Assembly: GCA_905213895.1 (NCBI GenBank)
Contig: CAJMKE010000003.1
Span: 1-64,000 of the forward strand
Source of the DNA: an uncultured Alistipes sp.
GTDB taxonomy: Bacteria; Bacteroidota; Bacteroidia; Bacteroidales; Rikenellaceae
Reading direction: 5' to 3'
Length of the DNA: 64,000 bases
The translations under genes were made by a program, and so were the position numbers. The notes beneath the pieces were generated by a model. The model had not been told where the DNA came from and made no database searches. It saw only the letters and a list, made by a program, of their open reading frames with translations. Numbering within the stretch: the first letter of the stretch is position 1; each line of letters starts with the position of its first letter. Of the stretch, positions 33,729-42,191 are shown one piece after another.

Positions 33729-34928
33729 TTACGCCGATTTATGCACCAACTTGTGAACGGGGTGCGTACCGGCGTCCAACAGGATGCCGTCCGTGCGGGC
33801 GAAGCCGAACAGCCCGATCGAAAGGTACTCTGCGAGCAACTCGTTCAGGCGGATCACGCGGAATGAGCGGACCATACGGATTTTGAACTTCGAGAAGTCG
33901 CCGAACAGCACCGAAGTTTTGCCCGCTGCGGCATCGTCGAGGTCGTCGTTCAGGATATACGTCTTGCCGAACAAGGTCGGCGGCGTACCGTCCTTCGCGC
34001 CCTCCTGCCAGATGTAGCGTCCCGTCGTATCCTTGATCTTGACGAGCGAGTAGAGCGTATTGCGGTTGAACATGAACTGCCCGTGCCGGGCATAGGAAGA
34101 GTCCACGCCTTTCACGAGGTCAATGATGTTATCCAACGTAATGGCGGCAGCGGCCGGCTGGGCATCCGACGCCGTAGCCCACTCGACGATGCCCTTGGGT
34201 TTGCCCTTGCCGTCGCCGCGCGTGAGGTCGTAGTTGATGCCCCGCCCGAACGACTCGGCCAGCAGTCCCGAAAGCAGCGATTCGAGGTCGAATGCCGAAT
34301 CCTGCAGCAGTTCCAACGACACGGGGACGATGGGCGTGCGGTAGGTATAGGCTTTGAGCGTTTCGGAGCCGAACGACGGTGCGGACTTGGTCGACTGCTG
34401 GTACTCGGCAACGACCGTAGCCTTCGCATCGGTATCGTTTACCGTCGGCATAATCAGGTCGCCGCCCTTGCTCGTGGTGAGAATGGAACCCGCCTCGAAC
34501 ATCCCGCCGTAGGCTTTCAGCGCGACCTCGATGCTGTCGGCCAGCAACGAAGGGACGATCACACCGCCCGACAAACCCGTGATGCCGGCACGTTGCTCGA
34601 ACATCGTCCGGCGTTCGGGCGAAATATCCGCAGCACCGCGCAGCAGGTAGTCGCGGAAAGCAGTGCGGTACTCCTCGGCACAACGTTCGTCGGGCTGCTC
34701 GCCGGAAGTCTGTCGGGCATACTCCTGCTCGGCCTGCCGGCGCTCGATATCGACGTAGCGCTCTTCGGCTTCGACGGCGCGATCGGCCTGCTCGTACTCC
34801 GCAAGCAACGTATTCCACCGCTCCTGCTCCTCGGAGGTCATCTCGCGACCGTCGGTCGCGGTACGCAACTCGTCGATCTTTGCGAACACGGCAGCGCGGC
34901 TCTCTTTAAGGGTTTTCAGTTTGCTCAT
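33729..34928 (-). CDS. Major capsid protein, HK97 gp5 family
   Basis: 399 aa. The N-terminal 110 residues form a coiled coil (delta scaffold; KTLKESRAAVFAKIDELRTA, then EEQERWNTLLAEYEQADRAV), followed by the HK97 fold with GGVIVPSLLADSIEVAL and TPIVPVSLELLQDSAFDLES. The protease cut is expected near residue 120, after the coiled coil. The ATG at 34928 is chosen because an in-frame extension upstream would run through the promoter of the toxin-antitoxin genes. The prohead protease gene is normally adjacent, but here two antitoxin/toxin genes on the other strand separate them. Confidence 0.92.
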   Translation of the reverse strand: MSKLKTLKESRAAVFAKIDELRTATDGREMTSEEQERWNTLLAEYEQADRAVEAEERYVDIERRQAEQEYARQTSGEQPDERCAEEYRTAFRDYLLRGAADISPERRTMFEQRAGITGLSGGVIVPSLLADSIEVALKAYGGMFEAGSILTTSKGGDLIMPTVNDTDAKATVVAEYQQSTKSAPSFGSETLKAYTYRTPIVPVSLELLQDSAFDLESLLSGLLAESFGRGINYDLTRGDGKGKPKGIVEWATASDAQPAAAAITLDNIIDLVKGVDSSYARHGQFMFNRNTLYSLVKIKDTTGRYIWQEGAKDGTPPTLFGKTYILNDDLDDAAAGKTSVLFGDFSKFKIRMVRSFRVIRLNELLAEYLSIGLFGFARTDGILLDAGTHPVHKLVHKSA

Positions 34929-35047
34929 AAATCTCGTTATTGATTCATTCGGGAGCAAACTTAATCCGCCGAGCAGCCTCGAAAGGGAAACTTTGTCGCA
35001 GTTCGGAAAACCGATTTTCGATGCCGAAAATAAAAAAGGCAACAATT

Positions 35048-35081
35048 TTGCAAACAAATTCGTTTGCATTGCGTATATTTG
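35048..35081 (+). promoter_or_regulatory. Promoter and operator of the toxin-antitoxin pair
   Basis: TTG (35048-35050), 23 bp, TATATTTG (35074-35081), 11 bp before the antitoxin ATG. An inverted repeat GCAAAC-N6-GTTTGC (35050-35067) lies between the two elements, well placed for autorepression by the helix-turn-helix antitoxin. Confidence 0.65.
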
Positions 35082-35092
35082 CAACGAGAATC

Positions 35093-35599
35093 ATGAAGAG
35101 CAGAATCGACATACTGAAAGGTATCCATCCGGGAAAGCTCATCGACCGGGATTTGAAGAAACGCAATCTCAGTCAGCGGTCGTTCGCGGCTTCCATCGGA
35201 GAACATAGCCAAACGCTCAATGCTATCATTACGGGTCGTCGCAATCTGACGGTCGAGATGGCACTGAAAATCGAACAGGCATTCGAATACGATGAAGGAT
35301 TCCTGTTGACGCTTCAGGCGTTTTATGAAATCGCCGAGTACAAGAATCGCATGAAGAGCCGGTCGATCGACGGCGTACCGGCTATTCGCCGGGCGCTCTT
35401 TTGGGATGCCGATTTCGATTCGATCGATTGGGGACGATACAAAGATGCCGTAATCGCACGCGTTGCGGAGCGCGGCAACGATGCTGAAAAAGCGGAAATC
35501 GCAAGATTCTACGGGATACCGTTATCGGCGCTCGATACCATCCGGCCGAGTAATGCTTACCGCATAAATACGACACAACGATATGACCTGCGAAAATAA
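35093..35599 (+). CDS. Helix-turn-helix antitoxin (AbiEi-like role)
   Basis: 168 aa from the ATG at 35093, just after the promoter. The N-terminal HTH_XRE domain resembles HigA: GIHPGKLIDRDLKKRNLSQR then SFAASIGEHSQTLNAIITGR. The C-terminal half (about 95-168) is of unknown fold and may bind the toxin. It overlaps the toxin gene by 17 bp, which implies coupled expression. It likely represses its own promoter at the inverted repeat. Standard AbiEi antitoxins have a winged helix instead, so this is a mixed pair. Confidence 0.8.
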   Translation: MKSRIDILKGIHPGKLIDRDLKKRNLSQRSFAASIGEHSQTLNAIITGRRNLTVEMALKIEQAFEYDEGFLLTLQAFYEIAEYKNRMKSRSIDGVPAIRRALFWDADFDSIDWGRYKDAVIARVAERGNDAEKAEIARFYGIPLSALDTIRPSNAYRINTTQRYDLRK

Positions 35600-36254
35600 A
35601 CTGCATTATGAAACGGTAACGCCGCTTCTGAAAGAGACGCTCGGCATGCTGATGTCGGAAGAACTGTTCGCCCCGTTCCGACTGGTCGGAGGCACGAACT
35701 TGAGTTTGCGCTACGGGCATCGCAAATCGGTCGATATCGACCTGTTCACCGATGCCGAATATCGAAGTCTCGATTTTCGGGCATTCGAACGGTTTTTGCG
35801 TTCGCATTTTCCATACTACGATTGCAACGATACGACCTCCATCGTAGGCTTCGGACGAGGATATTATATCGGACGATCGGAGGAGGACGCAGTCAAACTC
35901 GACTTGATGTATACCGACCCGTTTCTTGAAACAGCGGAAGTTCTCGATGGGATTCGCATGGCGAGCGTTCGGGATATCATCGCCATGAAGATGAATGTCG
36001 TCTCGCGCGGCAGTCGCAAAAAGGATTTCTGGGACCTGCACATGCTTCTCGATGAATATCCGCTTGCCGAGATGTTTGCGCTGCATGCCCGCAGACACGA
36101 ATGGGAGCACAACGCAGAAGAGTTGCTGGATAAATTTACGGACTTCGCACTTGCAGATGCCGACCTCGACCCGGTATGCCTGCGAGGTCTTGATTGGGAC
36201 GAAATCAAACTCGACTTGATAGAAACCGCAGAAAAGTTTGCGAGAAATCGATAA
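35583..36254 (+). CDS. AbiEii-type nucleotidyltransferase toxin
   Basis: 223 aa. FRLVGGTNLSLRYGHRKSVD then IDLFTD is the catalytic motif (GG..S/L and DxD) of the AbiEii/AbiGii nucleotidyltransferases, which transfer nucleotides to tRNA or similar targets and stop growth. Later RDIIAMKMNVVSRGSRKKDF with DLHMLLDEY completes the family signature. The pair protects lysogens or stabilises the element. It stands on the plus strand between two minus-strand head genes and ends 1 bp before the protease stop. Confidence 0.87.
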   Translation: MTCENKLHYETVTPLLKETLGMLMSEELFAPFRLVGGTNLSLRYGHRKSVDIDLFTDAEYRSLDFRAFERFLRSHFPYYDCNDTTSIVGFGRGYYIGRSEEDAVKLDLMYTDPFLETAEVLDGIRMASVRDIIAMKMNVVSRGSRKKDFWDLHMLLDEYPLAEMFALHARRHEWEHNAEELLDKFTDFALADADLDPVCLRGLDWDEIKLDLIETAEKFARNR

Positions 36255-36899
36255 TCATCTCTTCAACTTCAACGTATCCGTCAATCGCTTTCTCGACCGA
36301 CTTTCAGCGACAGCACGATCATTTCGTTCCGGCTGCGGTGCGTGTTCGCGCAGATACTCAGCTTTCCGCTCTTCGAGATGCCGCACCGAGGCTTCGGTTT
36401 CGGGATAGGCGGGAAATACCACGAGCGACACATCCACCACACGCGAAAATTTAAGGATCGTCCGCTCGTCCATCGCGAGACCGTTCTGCTCGTCGGCATA
36501 CTGCCACTTGTCCTGCTCGACGCCGAAGCGGAACGAACATTTCGAGACGTCGCCCCGGTGTACCAGTTCCAGCATATCGCTCCCTAAAGTCGTATTCGGA
36601 GCCTCGAACGCGAAGCGCAGTCCTACGTCGTCCACCTCCAATCGCAGCGTCCCGCTCGTCGTGCGTGCGAGAATCGAATCGGTGTTGTGGTTGAAACACA
36701 TGATGACGTCCGACAGGTCGCACCCGTCGAACGCGCCCCGCGCGATCTTCTCCCGGAACCACCCCATAATAGGGTCGCTCCAACTCTCGAACTTCGCGGC
36801 ATAGCCGACGATCGTCCGGCTGATAGTTCCCTCCTCGCGGCTTTCGATATGCAGATCGCCGACAAGGCTCCGGATCTCTATTTCATTATTCAGTTCCAT
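36255..36899 (-). CDS. Prohead protease, HK97 family
   Basis: 214 aa serine protease that trims capsid and scaffold during head maturation. SRTIVGYAAKFESWSDPIMG, FREKIARGAFDGCDLSDVIM and the catalytic region CFNHN (His) with DVSKCSFRFG (Ser) are as in the U35/S78 family. The C-terminal 45 residues are charged and probably self-cleaved. It overlaps the portal gene by 14 bp. The toxin gene ends directly at its 3' end. Confidence 0.88.
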   Translation of the reverse strand: MELNNEIEIRSLVGDLHIESREEGTISRTIVGYAAKFESWSDPIMGWFREKIARGAFDGCDLSDVIMCFNHNTDSILARTTSGTLRLEVDDVGLRFAFEAPNTTLGSDMLELVHRGDVSKCSFRFGVEQDKWQYADEQNGLAMDERTILKFSRVVDVSLVVFPAYPETEASVRHLEERKAEYLREHAPQPERNDRAVAESRSRKRLTDTLKLKR

Positions 36900-38106
36900 T
36901 CGTTTTAAGTTTTACGGCAGTCGTTACCGGCTGCATATTCATTTGTACGAAGTATTCGTCGCCGCCATCGTAGGAGTTCATATCCTCCAACGAGCGGATC
37001 TCGTTGGCAGACATTGCGCCGACGATATTCATATTCTTGTAGTATTCCGAGCGGGTCTTGGCATCGCCGCGCAGCAGTCCGTTCAGACCGAAGAGGAAGT
37101 AATACTCCCCGAACTCGTCCTCGCGGAGCAGTTTGCGGTTGAACTCCTCTTCGATGCGGACGAGGTACGGCATCAGGCAATACTGCACGAACTCCATACC
37201 CTGATGCTCGATGTTGTTGTTCGTAGCACGTTCCAAGTCGGCAATCATATGCGGCGGGATACCGTAAATAGTGGCGATCTCGGTCTTTTGGAACTTGCGC
37301 GTAGCGATGAACTGGGCATCTTCGGGAGGAATGGAGATGCGTTCGTAGGTCATACCGCCCTCCAACAGTAGCGGGACGTGAGCGTTGTGTAAACCAACAG
37401 ATTGGGCGATGAGGTCTTTTTTGAGCCGCTGATAGGCTTCGGGCTTGAGCGTCGAGGGATATTTGAAGACGCCCGACATATTGCCGCCCTGATCGAAGAA
37501 GCGTTTGCCGTAGAGTTGCGCAGAGACGGAGAGTGCGAGGTTGTCGCGATGGACGGCGATCGGACTTTTACCCTTATAGCCGTTGGTCGAGAGTCCGCGC
37601 AAGTGGATGACGTCTTCGTTCGGGAACAGTTCGCCCGTGTCCAATCGGTAGAAGAGTTCGTCGTTGTCGGTAAGGAGCGGCTCGATACGGGCCGGATGGA
37701 TGAACTTCAGCCGAATAGGACGGTAGTGTTTGTCCCGAAAGATGCGGACATAGCCGTTGCCCCACAGAGCGCACGAAACCATCAGATGGTGCATCAGGTC
37801 GAAACGTGTGGAATAGGAGTTGGGTGCCTGCACGAGTCGATGGCATAGGTGGTCGTACTGTCGCTCGCGACCGCGAGCAGTACGGCGATAGAGGTGCAAT
37901 GGGAGCGTTCCGACCGTTTCGGAGAGGATTCGCACGCAAGCCCAAACCGCTGTAAGGTTCAATGCACCATCCTCGGTGATATACGGCTGATGCGTAGCAT
38001 CGGCGATCGTGTCGGCGCTAATGACTTTATTCACCGCCGCCTCGAATTCGGCCGATGAAATGTCGCGCCGCTCGCCCCTATGCAAAAAAGGAAACCACTT
38101 CATCAA
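36886..38106 (-). CDS. Portal protein, HK97 family
   Basis: 406 aa. Forms the dodecameric DNA gate. AVWACVRILSETVGTLPLHL, the asparagine-rich PNSYSTRFDLMHHLM and VSCALWGNGYVRIF, and later DVIHLRGLSTNGYKGKSPIA are strong HK97 portal signatures. The C-terminal helix ends with PVTTAVKLKTNGTE. Length is normal for the family. Confidence 0.92.
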   Translation of the reverse strand: MMKWFPFLHRGERRDISSAEFEAAVNKVISADTIADATHQPYITEDGALNLTAVWACVRILSETVGTLPLHLYRRTARGRERQYDHLCHRLVQAPNSYSTRFDLMHHLMVSCALWGNGYVRIFRDKHYRPIRLKFIHPARIEPLLTDNDELFYRLDTGELFPNEDVIHLRGLSTNGYKGKSPIAVHRDNLALSVSAQLYGKRFFDQGGNMSGVFKYPSTLKPEAYQRLKKDLIAQSVGLHNAHVPLLLEGGMTYERISIPPEDAQFIATRKFQKTEIATIYGIPPHMIADLERATNNNIEHQGMEFVQYCLMPYLVRIEEEFNRKLLREDEFGEYYFLFGLNGLLRGDAKTRSEYYKNMNIVGAMSANEIRSLEDMNSYDGGDEYFVQMNMQPVTTAVKLKTNGTE

Positions 38107-38168
38107 ACTTACTTTGCGGCAAACTTAATGAAGTGGTTATTATTAAGGTACAGACTTTGTCCTACTGT

Positions 38169-38663
38169 TTACATTTCTAATATTCCAAACGCCTGACCAT
38201 ACGGTGTATGAATATCTAAATGTGAAAACGATATCTCATTACGAGTTGCAATCGTCTTAATCGTGTTACTTGCTTTAGTATCAGATGTTACAAAGTATTT
38301 AATATCCTTTTCTATATTGGCTTGCGCAAACAATTTAGAATCATTAGGAATAATCAGACGATTATCAACCTCCAAGTGACCATTATTTTTTGCATCAAAG
38401 AGAGTCCTTGCAAATATACCGGCAATAGTCGCATGATGAAAATTGAACGGGATAATTTTTAATGTTGCCAGTGGTAATTCAGAAACCTCACCTTTCACAC
38501 AATATTCTGCAATAGAAACTGTAGATATTTTCATTTCAACTTTATTTTCCAGAAAATACCTATAATAACCTAAAGCATTATCATGCAATGGGTCCCCCTG
38601 ACTTAATAACCGTAATAGAAAACTGGTATCAAGCAAGACGCTATATTGTTGCTTATTGCTCAT
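38169..38663 (-). CDS. PIN-domain nuclease (toxin-like)
   Basis: 164 aa, A/T-rich. PIN domain acidic residues can be placed: LLDTSFLLRLL (Asp), VSIAEYC (Glu), NDSKLFAQA (Asp) and YFVTSDTKA (Asp). Such proteins are Mg-dependent RNases, often type II toxins. It overlaps the 3' end of the 38653 gene by 11 bp, so the two are translated together. The pair splits the portal and terminase genes and differs in base composition, a sign of recent acquisition. A defence role is likely; target RNA unknown. Confidence 0.75.
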   Translation of the reverse strand: MSNKQQYSVLLDTSFLLRLLSQGDPLHDNALGYYRYFLENKVEMKISTVSIAEYCVKGEVSELPLATLKIIPFNFHHATIAGIFARTLFDAKNNGHLEVDNRLIIPNDSKLFAQANIEKDIKYFVTSDTKASNTIKTIATRNEISFSHLDIHTPYGQAFGILEM

Positions 38664-39432
38664 ATCCTCCTCTTATTTTTGAAATCCATTCATCAATATC
38701 GATTCCGTTGAATCGACTACCAACTTTTGCAATCAAACTATTGATATAAGCTTCATTAAAACGAGGAGTATAGTCTATTAAATCTAATAATTTTAAATCA
38801 CTTCGATCTATTTCGCCTGTTTCAACGTTTTGCTTTCCTAATACACGCACACCATATTCCCTATATAAAAGATTTTTTTCTTCTTTTTTCAGGAAATCTT
38901 TATCTGTTGCAATAATTATCGAACCAACTTCATTTGTATCAAGATGTATGTTTGATTTGTCTTTTCCTCCAGCATTGGTCAATGTTCCATAAAAATAGAA
39001 CTCAGCATCAACCCATAGATCCGTAGTACGATGGTAGTTTGTATCAGGAGATACAGTTAATACACTTGCTACATCATTAGACGTCTTGAATTCAAATGTA
39101 TAATCAGTTTTGCGAGCAACATCTTGAATTTTTTCTATTGCCCGTGCAGTAGGTAACTCTAAACCATCAATTGACCCTGTTTGATTAACCATAGTCATTA
39201 CAGCAGAAAATGCTACTACGGCTTGCATACTTGTTTTAAATATATTTCGTACAGAGCCAGTTTCAATGCTATATGTAATATCTGGACGATCTTTTTTGTT
39301 ATTTGGATAGAGCAGATCTTCGATACTTTCCAGCAAAACCTTGATCTCTTTGATATCGAAATTATCTGGAGATAATTGGTTGTTGCCTTTAGCACCAACT
39401 ATGTGAATTTCTATTAAACCCTGCTTATCCAT
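38653..39432 (-). CDS. Unknown partner of the PIN protein
   Basis: 259 aa, not recognised as a named family. It begins MDKQGLIEIHIVGAKGNNQL. A helical stretch (about 65-85, TSMQAVVAFSAVMTMVNQTG) might be membrane-associated; the rest alternates strands and helices. No DNA-binding motif was found, so it is not a standard antitoxin. It overlaps the PIN gene by 11 bp and has its own -7 element TATATTTG (39437-39444). It could act as antitoxin, sensor or effector partner. At 259 aa it is far larger than normal PIN antitoxins. Confidence 0.6.
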   Translation of the reverse strand: MDKQGLIEIHIVGAKGNNQLSPDNFDIKEIKVLLESIEDLLYPNNKKDRPDITYSIETGSVRNIFKTSMQAVVAFSAVMTMVNQTGSIDGLELPTARAIEKIQDVARKTDYTFEFKTSNDVASVLTVSPDTNYHRTTDLWVDAEFYFYGTLTNAGGKDKSNIHLDTNEVGSIIIATDKDFLKKEEKNLLYREYGVRVLGKQNVETGEIDRSDLKLLDLIDYTPRFNEAYINSLIAKVGSRFNGIDIDEWISKIRGGYEQ

Positions 39433-39496
39433 ACTACAAATATAATATAACTTTTTTAATTTTGGAGTTCAAAAGAAAAAAATATGCCACTAATAC

Positions 39497-39790
39497 TTAT
39501 TTCATCCTATTCAACACCCTCCTGAATGAACTGAATTCGGAGTATCTGCGCTTGCCGGTGATGGTGATGTAGAAATCCTCCAACCGTTCGTAAGCCTCCA
39601 GCTGCGTCGGATAAAGGTCGCGCATACGGAGGTAGAGTTCCGCGAAGCCCTCGAACGAGAGGAAATGCCGCACTTCGGGTTCGAGGGGATTCATCGCCGA
39701 CAGTTCCGCCTCGACTTTCTCGCGCTCGGCGGCGATGACCGGCGAATGATAACGCTTGTATTGTTTTCGATTCATTTTTCTGCTGCTCAT
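39497..39790 (-). CDS. Small protein between terminase and portal
   Basis: 97 aa, basic N-terminus (MSSRKMNRKQYKRYH) and helical body (LSFEGFAELYLRMRDLYPTQ). GC-rich like the phage genes. It lies 12 bp after the terminase and in the ancestral order probably next to the portal, before the PIN pair inserted. Not recognised; possibly a head or packaging accessory protein. Confidence 0.62.
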   Translation of the reverse strand: MSSRKMNRKQYKRYHSPVIAAEREKVEAELSAMNPLEPEVRHFLSFEGFAELYLRMRDLYPTQLEAYERLEDFYITITGKRRYSEFSSFRRVLNRMK

Positions 39791-39802
39791 AATCGTATCG
39801 TG

Positions 39803-41470
39803 TTATAAGGTCAATAATCCTCTGTTTTCATACGGGTTACTTTCATCGTTGGCCTGTGCGGTCATCCACTCCCCGAGTGCCATAATCGCCGCGACGATGC
39901 CGTCGATCTTCTGCGTCGATTTCTCCTTGTCGGGTTTGATATTGCCCGCAGGATCGGTCTTGACGAGCGTCGACGCGAGCATCCACCGCAGGACCGGATT
40001 GTCGAAGTGTTCGATCTTCCCAGTCAGCACCAGTTTCTCGAACTCCTTGGTCGGTGCCGACATCGAGCCGTAGCCCTGTCCGAAGGGGTTGCACTCCATA
40101 CCCTCGTTCTGCAAGTCGATGATCGTCTGCGAAGAGTTCCAACGGTCGTAAGCCGATGTCCGCAGGTCGTAATCGGCCACGATACGCAGGATATCCGCCT
40201 TGACGAAGTCGTAATCGATGACATTGTCCGGCGTAACGGTTACATAGCCCTCTGCCACCCACTTGTCGTAGTTGATATTCTCCTTGCGGATCTTTTCCAG
40301 CATCTTCTCTTCGGGAATCCAAAAGCGCGGCAGCAACTGGAAACGGTCGTTCTCGTGGAAGAGCAGCACGTAAGCCGTGATGTCCGATACGTTCGAAAGG
40401 TCCAAACCACCCCAGCAGGCGCAGCCTTTCAGGTCGGCGGGATCGATCGTACCGATGCACTTCATCCATACATCGTCCAAAATCCACGTCCGTTCGGCAT
40501 CGACCCATAGAACGACGTTCTTCGTCATCACGTTGCGGACGGCTTCGGGGCGGTTCTTGGCGTCCTTCACTTGGTCGGCGAGGTAGTCGGCGCTCAAACT
40601 CACGCCGAGGTTGGGATTGGCCTTGATCCACATTTTCGGGTCGTCCCACTCCGATTTATCGTCGAGCGTGTAGATGATGCCGAACAATGAATCGTCCTCG
40701 TTCACGCCGCGCAGCACTTTGATGACGTTCTCCCGATATGCATAGCATACTCCCGACTTGTCGAAGCCTGCCGTCGTTATGATGAACATCAGCGGTTGCC
40801 GCCGTGCGCCGAAAGCCGACTTGATGACGTCGAACATTCCGCTGTCCTTGTGGGCGTGGAACTCGTCGATGATGCCGCAACTCGGATTCAGACCGTCGTG
40901 CGTGCCGTAATCGGAGGAGAGAGGCTTCATCGTACCGCCTTTGAGTTCATAGACGATCGAGTTGCGGTATGGCGTAAGGTAGTTTTTCAGATCGGTCGCT
41001 TTGACGATCTCCACCGCATCCGAGAAGCATATCTTCGCCTGATCCTTGACCGTCGCAGCCGAATAAACCTCCGGGCGGCTCTCGCCGTCTGCGAAGAGCA
41101 TATACAACCCGATGCCGGCGGACAGTGCGGTTTTGCCGTTCTTGCGTGCGATCTCGATATAAGCGTATCGAAAGCGGCGCGTGCCGTCGGCATTCTTCCA
41201 CCCGAAGATATTCCACAGCACGAACTGCTGCCACAGCTCCAGTCGGAACCGCTGGCCCGCCCACTCGCCCTTGGTATGTTTGAGTTTTTCGATGAAGCGG
41301 ATAGCGCGCATTGCGGCTTTTTTATCGAAGTACCGACCTTTGTCGAACGCACGGTCGAGGTCGGCGTAGTAACGTTCGACGGCGAGGCGGACATACTCAC
41401 AGACGAGAATCTCGCCGGAGCGGACCTGCTCGGCATAAAGTTCGGCGGGATATTTCTTAACGGCAGCCAT
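39803..41470 (-). CDS. Terminase large subunit
   Basis: 555 aa packaging ATPase and nuclease. Contains IRFIEKLKHTKGEWAGQRFR, LELWQQFVLWNIFGWKNADG, the Walker A-like IEIARKNGKTALSAGI (about residue 105) and Walker B GIIDEFHAHKDSG (about 195), all typical of HK97-type large terminases. Nuclease acidic residues are plausible at CWGGLDLSNVSD and in YDFVKADI. It cuts at cos or pac sites; a HNH nuclease nearby points to cos packaging. Confidence 0.93.
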   Translation of the reverse strand: MAAVKKYPAELYAEQVRSGEILVCEYVRLAVERYYADLDRAFDKGRYFDKKAAMRAIRFIEKLKHTKGEWAGQRFRLELWQQFVLWNIFGWKNADGTRRFRYAYIEIARKNGKTALSAGIGLYMLFADGESRPEVYSAATVKDQAKICFSDAVEIVKATDLKNYLTPYRNSIVYELKGGTMKPLSSDYGTHDGLNPSCGIIDEFHAHKDSGMFDVIKSAFGARRQPLMFIITTAGFDKSGVCYAYRENVIKVLRGVNEDDSLFGIIYTLDDKSEWDDPKMWIKANPNLGVSLSADYLADQVKDAKNRPEAVRNVMTKNVVLWVDAERTWILDDVWMKCIGTIDPADLKGCACWGGLDLSNVSDITAYVLLFHENDRFQLLPRFWIPEEKMLEKIRKENINYDKWVAEGYVTVTPDNVIDYDFVKADILRIVADYDLRTSAYDRWNSSQTIIDLQNEGMECNPFGQGYGSMSAPTKEFEKLVLTGKIEHFDNPVLRWMLASTLVKTDPAGNIKPDKEKSTQKIDGIVAAIMALGEWMTAQANDESNPYENRGLLTL

Positions 41471-41480
41471 ATTGCGACAA

Positions 41481-41960
41481 CTATTTTATCTCCTCGAACT
41501 CGGCGAAGTCGTCTTTCGCCGTATTATCCGAAAGCAAAACCGCCACGCGGCTGCGACTGGCAGGCGTCAATCCGAATTCGGCCGCCAGCGCTTTGGCGTT
41601 GGCGAGCGCCGATTCCGCGACCTTGCGCTTGGGGTTGACGACCGTCGCCGTACCGTGTTTCGACATCACTTCGATGGTGTATCCTTCTTTTTCGGTTTCG
41701 CGCATCATGTCGTGGTACAGCCCCATCTCGCGAGCGTAGGCGACGACCAAGTCTACGCCGACGACGTCCAACAGGCATTTGTGGATCAACTCCGTCGCCA
41801 CGACCTCGAACACCTTCTTCGCCGTACCTTTCAGACCGGAACGCGGCAATGCCGCGACAGCGGTTCCAGCAGGAACGGCGTCACCGGTCATCCGGCACGG
41901 CTGGTCCGTACCCCGTAAGGATTTCAATTCATCAGGTATTTTCTTGCGACCTTTCGTCAT
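41481..41960 (-). CDS. Terminase small subunit, P27 family
   Basis: 159 aa from the ATG at 41960. The start TKGRKKIPDELKSLRGTDQP and PRSGLKGTAKKVFEVVATEL are characteristic of P27-family small terminases, which recognise the packaging site. An in-frame extension upstream is rejected because the family N-terminus starts here. Upstream (41961-42191) lies a 231-bp gap with no gene, a natural place for the cos site; it holds the palindromic stretch TCGACCCCTCCCCGTCTTCG only loosely. Confidence 0.86.
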   Translation of the reverse strand: MTKGRKKIPDELKSLRGTDQPCRMTGDAVPAGTAVAALPRSGLKGTAKKVFEVVATELIHKCLLDVVGVDLVVAYAREMGLYHDMMRETEKEGYTIEVMSKHGTATVVNPKRKVAESALANAKALAAEFGLTPASRSRVAVLLSDNTAKDDFAEFEEIK

Positions 41961-42191
41961 TGTTCGGAGTTTCTTAATTCCTTGATTCTGCACGCGCGTA
42001 CAGAAGACTTGGGGCGCGATTGCTTTTCGCAGGGCCCGAAGGATTTTCGACCCCTCCCCGTCTTCGGTCGGGAGCGTACCTCGATCACGCAACTCTTTGA
42101 TACCCACTGTCGGGTTTCAGCGAGTTACGGAAAATCGCAATGTTTTGTCCGTTAAACATATAGCGTAATTCATTAATTCACTGTACTTTCA

